From Bacteroidota bacterium (GTDB taxonomy: Bacteria; Bacteroidota; Bacteroidia; Bacteroidales; Paludibacteraceae), in NCBI GenBank assembly GCA_022709605.1, contig JAKLIM010000269.1:1-5457 (forward strand): a stretch of 5,457 nucleotides of DNA, in the 5' to 3' direction. Under the pieces are notes generated by a model. That model had not been told where the DNA came from. It did not search any database and was given only the letters and a program-made list of their open reading frames with translations. How positions within the stretch are numbered: the first letter of the stretch is position 1; each line of letters opens with the position of its first letter. The position numbers and the translations under genes were made by a program. Positions 1-5,457 of the stretch are shown one piece after another.

Positions 1-3000
1 CGTAAGGATAAATTTTCGATGCAGTTGGAATTTCAGTATTAGTACTCAAATAAGGTGAATAAATCACATTTGTATTGGTAATCTTACTTGCAATGGCACT
101 TAAATTAGCAGTTCCCCACCAGTTACAAGTTGCCTGTACTTTTTCTGCTAAGTTCGAACTTACAGCATGAGTGTAGTCGGTAATACTATTGCTTTCGATA
201 GTTGCACTTACTTTGCTTGCCCGTGTTTCAGCTAATTTTATAGCTTCGGCACCACCAATAATTTTATTAAAGTAAGCTTTTACATCAACTAAACCAGTAG
301 TTGCATCACCTGTATAACTTGGACTATCAAGACCATAGATGCCAAATCCGGTAGCTTTTGGCATAATCGTCATGCCGGTTACTACCGCATAAGCGCCATC
401 GCCACCATTGCTTGTATAACCTTCGAAGTTGTTAGCAAATACGCCATAATCAACATTTTTCACTTCGCCACCTTTGATATCGGCAGGTGTTGTAGTTTGC
501 ACATTCCAGATTTCGTGTCCAGAGGAATTAGTGAGTCCTGCACCATCAATCTTATTGTCAATTCCAAAACTATTTACTGCCAACGAGGAATATCCTATTC
601 CTGTCCATTTAGTTTCATTTGCATTAGCCAATGCAGTAATGGTATTATTTTTAATTGTCAATGGTGATGCTAATCCATATTGTAAATTGTGGAATATCGC
701 ATTTCGACGTGCTAGTATTGTATTGTTCTCAATTAATTGATAATCTAAACTTCCAGTATTGGCTCTCCAGAAGTTTCCGGTTTGAATACCTGTGCGCACA
801 TTTGTCATTACATTATTTGTAATATGGGTGTATTGATTATCATAAATTACAACACCAATTCCCCACTTTGCATAATTTGTCGTTCCACCATTATAATAAC
901 CTAAATCTTTTATCAGGTTATTATCAATTAAATTACCTGATGACATAGGATTTACAACTGGATAGCCACCATATAATTCTATAGCACAGTAGAATTGATT
1001 TTTTATAATATTATTCTGTATTACAAGATTGTTAACATTATCAGTTTCTTGTGCAATACCAATATAATTATCTTGGTCAGCTCCGTTAGTGCCGATATAG
1101 CCCGTGGTAATTGCTGGATTATCACCATCAATTGTCAGACCTTTAATATTCACATTACTTGCTGATACCGTTATCTGATAATCCATTGAAACAGAAGGTA
1201 TTACTACAACTTCTGGATTACGTGGTGTTGTTGAATTGGGGCTAATCGCATCATTTGGACCAACCAATGTTAACGCTTTGTTAATTACCAGATTTTCTGC
1301 AAAAACACCTGAGTTAAACGGAACGTTAAATGCTCTTACCACATTTGTACTGGTAGTGGCAGCTTCGTCTATTGCCGTTTGAATTTTGTAGTACCACAAA
1401 TCTTTTGTTTCGTTGTGTACAGGACAAGTACCGAGCCAAGCATTTTCAGCTTTTCCGTAGATTGTGCCGGTCACATCCAAGCCTCCATATTCGGCATAGA
1501 AGTTTGTGTTGTTGATATTTTCTACTGTATTTGGCGAAATCTCAAAATCACCTGCGACAGTATTTGAAATAGGCCTATTATGGTTAAAAGTTAATACAAT
1601 ATGTTCTGTATTTGCTAACCATCCGGTTGTGGAAAATTCAGCAACAGTATAAGTAGCATATTTGAATCCACCACTTTCAACCAAAGTATTTCCCACATTT
1701 AATCCAATAGGAGAATCGTCAAATGTCAGTACAACTGATGCCGGATACTTGATTGTAAACTGTAAGTTGGTAAGATCGCCAACTAGATCAACGGTTGGCT
1801 TAAGGATCACTTTGAATGCCCCACAGCCCACTTCTTTCAGAGCGATATCGATCACAGGGCCGAGTCCGTTACAGTCACCTGAAAGATTGCTGGATGCTAA
1901 GTAACTAAGGAAATTTACATTGCCAGTCATTTTAGGCAGGATTTCTGAATAAACATTTGTTCCCCACCAGTTGCAGGATGCCGACAAAGTTCCTGTAGTT
2001 AGGTTCTGAATGTTTACCAAGTTATTCGTAAATGAATTCCCGGTTACAGTTAATTGGGAAACATCACTGCCAACTTTTAGGCGAATTGCGCCATAGTTGG
2101 CAATATTGGTAAATAAATTATTGGTTATTGCCATTTTACCTGTGGCACCATCGTAAAAGTTTATTGCCGATCCAGAAAGTGATTCAAATGTGTTTCCTGA
2201 AATAACTAAATCATTATTTGTAGATGAAATAATGAATCCTGTTTGCTGTGCAGACCAATCAACTCCCGGTGCAACCGAATTTTTGAAGGTGTTGTTTGTA
2301 ATTGTACCATGAACATTATTAAAATTCATTGCCCATGCTCCATTGTCCATCCATACATTATTTTGAATATCAACAGTATGTACATTTGAACTAAACATTG
2401 CTATTCCATTTGAAGTGGCGCTATTAATAAACAAATTGTCGTTTAACCCTAAAATAAATCCTGTTGAATTTCCAGAAATATACCAGTTTCCATTTACACA
2501 TCCTTTTGCATTCTTTAAAATATTGTTTCTAAAACTCCAACTGTTGTCAGTGAAATTAACAATATCGACAAAACGATTATCTGTGGTGGTATTTGCCATA
2601 TCGATAGTAATACCTTTAAGCGTAAAATTGACTGCATTTGATGCACTCAATAATGCTTGTGTACCCGAATTTGGTTTTAGAATTGCCTCAGGTACTCGTG
2701 AGCCAGTATTTGGACTTACTAAAGAGTTTGGCCCTTCAATGGTGACCGATTTATTTATGGTTAATCCTTCAGGATAAGTACCAGCAGCTACTTTTATTGT
2801 ACCTCCTGTTACTACCCTTGCAATTGCAGGTGTAATAGATTTATAAGGAGCTAGTAAGCTACCCAATTCCTGTGGATATGTAGAGTTTTTATCTACATAA
2901 ACAACTGAAAGTACATCAATAGTTGGACGTTGATCTTCGATAACAGCGTTATTATTTGCTGCACTCATTGTAGCAATATCGGTATAGTAAGTTGGTGATA

Positions 3001-4219
3001 CTCCTGCTAATATAGCAATGTCGAAAACATTTGCTTGAGCACCAGTTCCCCAGGCATTACTAGTAAAGGTCATATCGCCTTGCTCCAAAACCCAACCTTT
3101 AGTTCCATAGGTCAAATTGTTTGAAATAATACCTGTGGTAGGTCCACTAATATAAGCCGGCTGTCTTAAGCTATAGAATTCATTATTGGTAATTTGCAAG
3201 CCACTCAAGCCTCCAGTTGTGACCATGGCTCGGCAAACGGTTCCATCATCATAGGTATACATTCCATGTACTTTACAATTATCAAGCACGAAATTGCTTC
3301 CGCCTACATAGATAATGTTCTGGTCAGCGACATTTGTTTTGGTTATGTCGAGGTTTTTAATGATTACGCCAGGGGCTGTAACATTAAATAAATAAGTTGC
3401 CTGAGTAGTTCCTGCGGTTTGAATAACAGGCCTGGTTGGTGAGGTGGCACCGATAATAGAGATTGCTTTGTCTACGTTTATAGTTGCACCTTCAGCGTAA
3501 GTTCCGGAAAGAACATTAACCACATCGCCGGCAGCAGATTCATCCACCGCTTTTTTAATGCTCATTACAACATTCTGATCATCTTTTGTAACTAAAAATT
3601 CTGTTGGATTCTGATTGGCATGGTCAGTTCCATAAGTAAAATTTGTGAAGGTTACTGTTGCTCCTACTGTAGCACCTCTAAGCCTTAAATAGACATCTTT
3701 ATATCCCCATGAACCGCCAACAATTTGGTTCAAATAGGTTGAAGATCTTTTTTTTCCATCGAAATTAACATCGAGTGTTCCGGTGGCTCTTTTACCAACA
3801 TAAACAGTTCTTTCGATATTCTGACGTGTGTCTTCAAACATTAGATAGGTTTCATACACAGGTGAAGCCTGATGCCGTAAAGCAAAAATTTCACCACCTG
3901 TCCACATGGAGCCACACGCAAAACGTGGATAGAGGCCATCTTCATCTTCCATAAGCATATCAATCTTATGGCCAGCAGTCGTGACGTCCATATAGGACAA
4001 TTGAATCCAGGGCGTTGAAGCTCCTGCGAGTGTGGCAATTTGGTTTACATGTACCCATGCCTGTCCTGATGCATCGGCAGTAAGTACCAAGTGATCAGAA
4101 CCATCTACAACGGCTGTTCCATTTAGAACATCCCATGTAATACCTTTCCAGCTAATGGTCTGCGAGAACCCAATACTGGAAATGAGCATTACAAATAATA
4201 ATAAGAATTGTTTTTTCAT
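1..4219 (-). CDS. Large secreted multi-module right-handed beta-helix protein (partial, C-terminus missing)
   Basis: One frame stays open from the ATG at 4217-4219 to the left edge, giving 1406 full codons with no stop. The start is firm: an in-frame TAA lies at 4235-4237 with no other ATG between, and the protein opens with a Sec signal peptide (MKKQ, hydrophobic LLLFVMLISSIGFS, likely cleavage near residues 19-20). Residues 21-205 form an unassigned, probably beta-sandwich domain. Residues 207-432, 433-788 and 923 onward are three beta-helix modules full of short rungs such as ITNNTF, ISGNTF, ITNNLF, IENNTI and IKNNTI, the asparagine-ladder pattern of NosD/pectate-lyase-like folds. Residues 789-922 resemble a cohesin-like beta-sandwich. 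The composition is rich in Asn, Thr, Ser and Gly and poor in Cys. No lyase catalytic set is recognised, so adhesion, glycan binding or polysaccharide degradation all remain possible. A type IX secretion sorting domain would be expected beyond the window, but this is inference only. Confidence 0.93.
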   Translation of the reverse strand, partial: MKKQFLLLFVMLISSIGFSQTISWKGITWDVLNGTAVVDGSDHLVLTADASGQAWVHVNQIATLAGASTPWIQLSYMDVTTAGHKIDMLMEDEDGLYPRFACGSMWTGGEIFALRHQASPVYETYLMFEDTRQNIERTVYVGKRATGTLDVNFDGKKRSSTYLNQIVGGSWGYKDVYLRLRGATVGATVTFTNFTYGTDHANQNPTEFLVTKDDQNVVMSIKKAVDESAAGDVVNVLSGTYAEGATINVDKAISIIGATSPTRPVIQTAGTTQATYLFNVTAPGVIIKNLDITKTNVADQNIIYVGGSNFVLDNCKVHGMYTYDDGTVCRAMVTTGGLSGLQITNNEFYSLRQPAYISGPTTGIISNNLTYGTKGWVLEQGDMTFTSNAWGTGAQANVFDIAILAGVSPTYYTDIATMSAANNNAVIEDQRPTIDVLSVVYVDKNSTYPQELGSLLAPYKSITPAIARVVTGGTIKVAAGTYPEGLTINKSVTIEGPNSLVSPNTGSRVPEAILKPNSGTQALLSASNAVNFTLKGITIDMANTTTDNRFVDIVNFTDNSWSFRNNILKNAKGCVNGNWYISGNSTGFILGLNDNLFINSATSNGIAMFSSNVHTVDIQNNVWMDNGAWAMNFNNVHGTITNNTFKNSVAPGVDWSAQQTGFIISSTNNDLVISGNTFESLSGSAINFYDGATGKMAITNNLFTNIANYGAIRLKVGSDVSQLTVTGNSFTNNLVNIQNLTTGTLSASCNWWGTNVYSEILPKMTGNVNFLSYLASSNLSGDCNGLGPVIDIALKEVGCGAFKVILKPTVDLVGDLTNLQFTIKYPASVVLTFDDSPIGLNVGNTLVESGGFKYATYTVAEFSTTGWLANTEHIVLTFNHNRPISNTVAGDFEISPNTVENINNTNFYAEYGGLDVTGTIYGKAENAWLGTCPVHNETKDLWYYKIQTAIDEAATTSTNVVRAFNVPFNSGVFAENLVINKALTLVGPNDAISPNSTTPRNPEVVVIPSVSMDYQITVSASNVNIKGLTIDGDNPAITTGYIGTNGADQDNYIGIAQETDNVNNLVIQNNIIKNQFYCAIELYGGYPVVNPMSSGNLIDNNLIKDLGYYNGGTTNYAKWGIGVVIYDNQYTHITNNVMTNVRTGIQTGNFWRANTGSLDYQLIENNTILARRNAIFHNLQYGLASPLTIKNNTITALANANETKWTGIGYSSLAVNSFGIDNKIDGAGLTNSSGHEIWNVQTTTPADIKGGEVKNVDYGVFANNFEGYTSNGGDGAYAVVTGMTIMPKATGFGIYGLDSPSYTGDATTGLVDVKAYFNKIIGGAEAIKLAETRASKVSATIESNSITDYTHAVSSNLAEKVQATCNWWGTANLSAIASKITNTNVIYSPYLSTNTEIPTASKIYPY
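2..1453 (-). repeat. Beta-helix module 3 (residues about 923-1406, runs to window edge)
   Basis: It opens with WYYKIQTAIDEAATT (KIQTA at 945-949), then an opener lacking the canonical GTY, FAENLVINKALTLVGPN, and ISPNSTTPRNPEV. The last part closely parallels VSPNTGSRVPEA in module 2. Rungs include VNIKGLTIDGD, LVIQNNIIKNQ, LIDNNLIKDLG, ITNNVMTNV, LIENNTILARR and LTIKNNTITAL. A second exact CNWWGT motif lies at residues 1365-1370, followed by a tail like that of module 2. It is the longest module, with about 390 residues from INK to NWWGT. More sequence continues off the left edge. Confidence 0.8.
1454..1855 (-). other. Cohesin-like beta-sandwich domain inserted between modules 2 and 3 (residues about 789-922)
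   Basis: The segment starts VIDIALKEVGCGAFKVIL and continues DLTNLQFTIKYPASVVLTF, then HIVLTFNHNRP and GDFEISPNTVE, ending GLDVTGTIYGKA. Long alternating strands and the LTNLQFTIKYP phrase recall cohesin-like or adhesive beta-sandwich domains of exported Bacteroidota proteins. It has none of the NN rungs of its flanks. Its first part is GC-richer than the surrounding gene: 1801-1860 is 50 percent G+C by count, against 28 percent for 1021-1080. The family assignment is tentative. Confidence 0.5.
1856..2923 (-). repeat. Beta-helix module 2 (residues about 433-788)
   Basis: It opens with VYVDKNSTYP and APYKSITPAIARVV, then GGTIKVAAGTYPEG and INKSVTIEGPN (residues 488-498). This is the standard N-terminal layout of DUF1565/pectate-lyase-like beta-helices. 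Many NN-containing rungs follow (FRNNILKNA, IQNNVWMDN, ITNNTFKNS, ISGNTFESL, ITNNLFTNI, VTGNSFTNN). The module closes with C749-NWWGT-754 and a tail ending at Cys783. Cys749 and Cys783 might form a disulfide that caps the helix, which is inference. Confidence 0.82.
2924..3601 (-). repeat. Beta-helix module 1 (residues about 207-432)
   Basis: It opens with SIKKAVDESAAGDVVNVLSG and GTYAEG, then INVDKAISIIGA at residues 247-258. These are counterparts of the segments that open modules 2 and 3. Rungs such as VIIKNLDITK, FVLDNCKVHGM and LQITNNEFYS follow. Near the end is N388-A-W-G-T392, a degenerate version of the CNWWGT motif of the other modules, followed by about 40 residues up to EDQRP. It is the shortest module: about 141 residues separate its INV segment from its AWGT motif. 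Confidence 0.75.
3605..4159 (-). other. N-terminal domain, residues about 21-205, probable beta-sandwich
   Basis: This segment lies between the signal peptide and the first beta-helix module and lacks the Asn-ladder rungs. It is rich in aromatic residues and alternating hydrophobic strands (ISWKGITWDV, HLVLTADA, WIQLSYMDV, TVYVGKRATG) and ends in VYLRLRGATVGATVTFTNF. That pattern fits a jelly-roll or concanavalin-like fold such as those used for carbohydrate binding. I do not recognise a specific family, and the fold call is an inference from strand pattern alone. Confidence 0.5.
4160..4219 (-). other. Signal peptide of the beta-helix protein
   Basis: The first 20 residues show the classic layout: two lysines after Met, a hydrophobic core of Leu/Phe/Val/Met/Ile, then SSIGFSQ. 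Cleavage most likely falls between Ser19 and Gln20 or just after Gln20. A signal ending in FSQ is frequent in exported Bacteroidota proteins. No Cys follows the core, so this is not a lipoprotein signal. It places the protein in the periplasm or outside the cell. Confidence 0.88.
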
Positions 4220-4296
4220 TTTGTAATTTGTTATTTAATAATTAATTAAAAAAACAGAAATTGAAAATTAAATTTTTTAACCCGATAATAAGTCAT

Positions 4297-4312
4297 GTGA
4301 ATTGTTGTTCAC
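4297..4312. repeat. Short dyad GTGAA-N6-TTCAC
   Basis: A perfect 5-bp inverted repeat with a 6-nt spacer lies about 80 bp upstream of the beta-helix start codon. This symmetry suits a dimeric DNA-binding protein or a small leader hairpin. A repeat this short could arise by chance in a region this size. Confidence 0.25.
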
Positions 4313-4370
4313 TTCTTTAAAATTTTGAAATTGTTTATAATTTATTTCTTAAAAGGTAAATTGAATCGTT

Positions 4371-4385
4371 CCAAAGGGGGTTTGG
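4371..4385. repeat. Short dyad CCAAA-GGGGG-TTTGG
   Basis: A perfect 5-bp inverted repeat encloses a run of five G (five C on the minus strand). It stands out as the most GC-rich spot in the intergenic region. If the minus-strand promoter candidate is right, it lies in the leader of the beta-helix gene. It could be a protein-binding site or a minor hairpin; the stem is too short to be a terminator. Confidence 0.4.
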
Positions 4386-4477
4386 TTAAATAGCTTTTAT
4401 CACATTTTTGGAAAATGCCGACGAAAAAAACTATTTATGGGAAACAGAAAGGTAAATTTTTGTGTAATTAATGTTGT

Positions 4478-4508
4478 CAAAACTAATTCAAATACTTAAA
4501 AAATCAAA
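4478..4508 (-). promoter_or_regulatory. Candidate Bacteroidota-type promoter for the beta-helix gene
   Basis: Read on the minus strand, TTTG (4505-4508) is followed after 19 bases by TAGTTTTG (4478-4485). This matches the Bacteroidota sigma-factor consensus TTTG-N19-21-TAnnTTTG. Transcription would begin near 4470 and leave a leader of about 250 nt. The surrounding AT-richness makes chance partial matches likely (a second TAnnTTTG-like hit overlaps at 4505-4512 without a partner), so the call is moderate. Confidence 0.4.
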
Positions 4509-4561
4509 AATAATGTAATTTATGTTATTTCATTTGTTTATTGATTATAAATAATTAAAAA

Positions 4562-5332
4562 ATGAGAGTTTCACTTATTCAGGATAACATACATTGGGCT
4601 GATAAAACAACTAACCTTCGCAAAACTGAAGTTCAGTTGGCTGCATTATCAGGAAGTACGGATTTAGTTGTGCTACCCGAAATGTATACGACAGGTTTTT
4701 GTGTCGATCAACTTTTTCTGGCGGAGGATATGGAAGGTGAAACAGTAAAAACGCTTATCCATTGGGCCACAACGTATCATTTGGCGATTGCCGGAAGTTT
4801 CATTGCCGTTGAGAATAATAAATATTTCAATCGTGCCTTTTTTGTTTTTGCCGATGGGCGAATTGAAATTGCCGATAAACGACATTTATTCACCATGGGA
4901 GGCGAGCAAAATTATTTCTCGGCTGGCGATAAGCACTTGATTGTGAATTACTGTGGATTTAATATCTGTTTGCTGGTTTGTTACGATATTCGTTTTCCGG
5001 TTTGGGCAAGGAATCTGAATAATGCATACGATTTATTAATTTATGTGGCAAATTTTCCTGAAAAACGTATCAGCGATTGGGATATACTTTTACAGGCACG
5101 TGCTGTTGAGAATCAGACTTACATTTGTGGCGTTAACAGGGTAGGAGATGACGGTGCAGGAATAAAATACAACGGTCATTCTGCATTGCTTGACTATCAT
5201 GCAAAACCTTTGCTGACTTTTCCTGAAAATGAAACTTCGATTCAGACTTGCGAAATAATGTTGGAGCCTCTCGAACAATACCGACGGAAATTTGCTGTGT
5301 GGAAAGATGCTGATCAATTTGAAATAAAATAA
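4562..5332 (+). CDS. yafV: Omega-amidase, nitrilase superfamily (YafV/NIT2 type)
   Basis: The 256-residue product is complete and matches the length and layout of E. coli YafV. Known family members hydrolyse 2-oxoglutaramate and 2-oxosuccinamate to the oxo-acid and ammonia in the cytoplasm, cleaning up products of glutamine transaminases, including those tied to methionine salvage. The Glu-Lys-Cys triad is intact: Glu40 in VVLPEMYTTGF, Lys106 in ADKRHLF, and Cys140 in LLVCYDIRFPVWARNL. Glu115 fits the secondary conserved glutamate. Further family hallmarks are LIYVANFPEKR, LLQARAVENQTYICGVNRVG, YNGHSALLD and the C-terminal EQYRRKFAVWKDAD. The start is the first ATG after an in-frame TAA at 4556-4558, with A-rich sequence and no Shine-Dalgarno before it. 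There is no signal peptide. The gene stands alone between a divergent promoter region and its own terminator. A related C-N hydrolase specificity cannot be fully excluded, but the YafV-like similarity along the whole length is strong. Confidence 0.95.
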   Translation: MRVSLIQDNIHWADKTTNLRKTEVQLAALSGSTDLVVLPEMYTTGFCVDQLFLAEDMEGETVKTLIHWATTYHLAIAGSFIAVENNKYFNRAFFVFADGRIEIADKRHLFTMGGEQNYFSAGDKHLIVNYCGFNICLLVCYDIRFPVWARNLNNAYDLLIYVANFPEKRISDWDILLQARAVENQTYICGVNRVGDDGAGIKYNGHSALLDYHAKPLLTFPENETSIQTCEIMLEPLEQYRRKFAVWKDADQFEIK

Positions 5333-5373
5333 ATAAAAAAAGAGATGCTTTTAAAGCATCTCTTTTTTTATTT
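5331..5373 (+). terminator. Rho-independent terminator after the omega-amidase gene (perfect 43-nt palindrome)
   Basis: Two perfectly complementary 21-base arms (5331-5351 and 5353-5373) meet at a single central base. The core GAGATGC/GCATCTC is flanked by an A-run before and a T-run of seven after, so either strand reads as a hairpin followed by U's. It begins inside the TAA stop codon of the amidase gene. The symmetry makes it bidirectional in principle, shielding the amidase gene from transcription arriving from the right. Confidence 0.93.
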
Positions 5374-5397
5374 CCCATATTTGTCTTGTCCTGAAAT

Positions 5398-5420
5398 AAC
5401 GTTACACAAAAAAAACGTTA
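5398..5420. repeat. Paired AACGTTA heptamers upstream of the putative transposase start
   Basis: AACGTTA occurs at 5398-5404 and again at 5414-5420, 16 bp apart (about 1.5 helical turns), separated by CACAAAAAA-type sequence. The core AACGTT is itself a palindrome. The second copy overlaps the ATG. This could be a transposase or host-regulator binding site near the element's end, but no function is demonstrated by the sequence. Confidence 0.5.
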
Positions 5421-5457
5421 TGGAAGACAAACAAGAAATTATGTATGTAAAGCGAAC
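5420..5457 (+). CDS. 5' start of a probable transposase (OrfA-type) gene, partial
   Basis: ATG at 5420 opens a frame encoding MEDKQEIMYVKR followed by the first two bases of a Thr codon, where the window ends. The short acidic-then-basic start followed by YVKRT resembles the N-terminus of IS3-family OrfA proteins in Bacteroidota, which continue into a helix-turn-helix. Only 12 codons are visible, so the identification rests on recall of that pattern and on the IS-like leader. It could be another small protein. No Shine-Dalgarno is present; the ATG follows an A-run and AACGTT. Confidence 0.45.
   Translation, partial: MEDKQEIMYVKR

Larger units (their letters stand above)
4220..4561. other. 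Divergent AT-rich intergenic region (342 bp)
   Basis: It separates the minus-strand beta-helix gene from the plus-strand omega-amidase gene and so must hold the start signals for both. It is strongly A/T-rich and contains no convincing coding frame. Both start codons are preceded by A-rich sequence (AATTACAAA before the beta-helix ATG, ATTAAAAA before the amidase ATG) and no Shine-Dalgarno match, as is usual in Bacteroidota. A promoter candidate for the minus gene and two short dyads are listed separately. I found no TAnnTTTG with a correctly spaced TTTG for the plus-strand gene. Confidence 0.8.
5382..5457 (+). mobile_element. Probable left end of an insertion sequence (partial, IS3-like)
   Basis: After the terminator the sequence changes to TGTCTTGTCCTGAAATAACG, then a short A-run and a start codon within 40 bp. 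This short terminal leader ahead of a small basic reading frame is typical of an IS end. The beginning TG at 5382-5383 would suit the TG...CA ends of IS3-family elements. The right end, the partner inverted repeat and the target duplication lie outside the window, so the exact boundary and family are inference. Confidence 0.45.

Noticed and set aside
111..1972. An exact 14-bp direct repeat, GTTCCCCACCAGTT, at 111-124 and 1959-1972, considered as attachment or recombination site
   Set aside because: Both copies are in frame and encode the NWWGT part of the repeated protein motif. Tryptophan has only one codon, so DNA identity is expected from protein conservation.
474..3391. Several plus-strand open frames of 62-120 codons (474-740, 1379-1567, 1662-1904, 2415-2777, 3194-3391)
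   Set aside because: All lie antisense to the continuous 1406-codon minus-strand frame, which has a signal peptide and clear protein repeats. Their translations show no recognisable domains.
1..3601. Calling the large protein a pectate lyase or NosD
   Set aside because: The fold pattern matches, but no lyase catalytic or calcium-binding residue set is recognised, and no nitrous oxide reductase neighbours are present. The fold alone does not give a function.
3841..4038. Minus-strand 65-codon open frame inside the beta-helix gene
   Set aside because: It is out of frame with the real gene, which covers it fully, and has no domain signal.
1..4219. CRISPR-like or tandem DNA repeats suggested by recurring AATAATA/TTATT words
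   Set aside because: They arise from repeated Asn/Ile/Thr codons of helix rungs at irregular spacing, not from conserved repeats and spacers.
4562..5332. Functional link between the omega-amidase and the surface protein
   Set aside because: The genes are divergent, 342 bp apart, one cytoplasmic and one exported, with no shared pathway. Adjacency alone is not evidence.
4673..5378. Minus-strand open frames opposite the omega-amidase gene (4673-4885, 5090-5317, 5133-5378)
   Set aside because: They are antisense to an intact, strongly recognised enzyme gene and one crosses the terminator palindrome.

Overview
The window looks like chromosome of a member of the Bacteroidota. It is AT-rich. Start codons are preceded by A-rich stretches with no Shine-Dalgarno sequence. 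A TTTG-N19-TAnnTTTG promoter-type match lies upstream of the large gene. The main protein is a long secreted, Asn/Thr/Gly-rich parallel beta-helix protein of a kind common on the surface of these bacteria. The sequence alone does not fix a genus.

Positions 1-4219 (minus strand) are one uninterrupted reading frame that runs off the left edge: 1406 codons are visible and the C-terminus is missing. It begins with a signal peptide, followed by an unassigned N-terminal domain that is probably beta-sandwich (about residues 21-205). Three right-handed beta-helix modules follow. Each opens with a similar GTY/INK...TI.GP-type segment, and each closes, or is about to close, with an (N)WWGT-type motif. 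A separate cohesin-like beta-sandwich sits between modules 2 and 3. The open frames on the plus strand across this region are antisense shadows.

Positions 4220-4561 are a very AT-rich divergent intergenic region. It carries a candidate promoter for the large gene and two small dyads in its presumed leader. Positions 4562-5332 (plus strand) encode a complete nitrilase-superfamily omega-amidase (YafV/NIT2 type) with an intact Glu-Lys-Cys triad. A 43-nt perfect palindrome with T-runs follows directly and is an evident terminator. From about 5382 to the right edge there appears to be the start of an insertion sequence, with the first 12 codons of a probable transposase gene (MEDKQEIMYVKR).

The two main genes diverge and show no obvious functional link. 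One is a large exported surface or matrix protein; the other is a cytoplasmic metabolite-repair enzyme that hydrolyses 2-oxoglutaramate-type compounds. No complete novel system is evident. The most unusual item is the modular, repeatedly expanded beta-helix protein.
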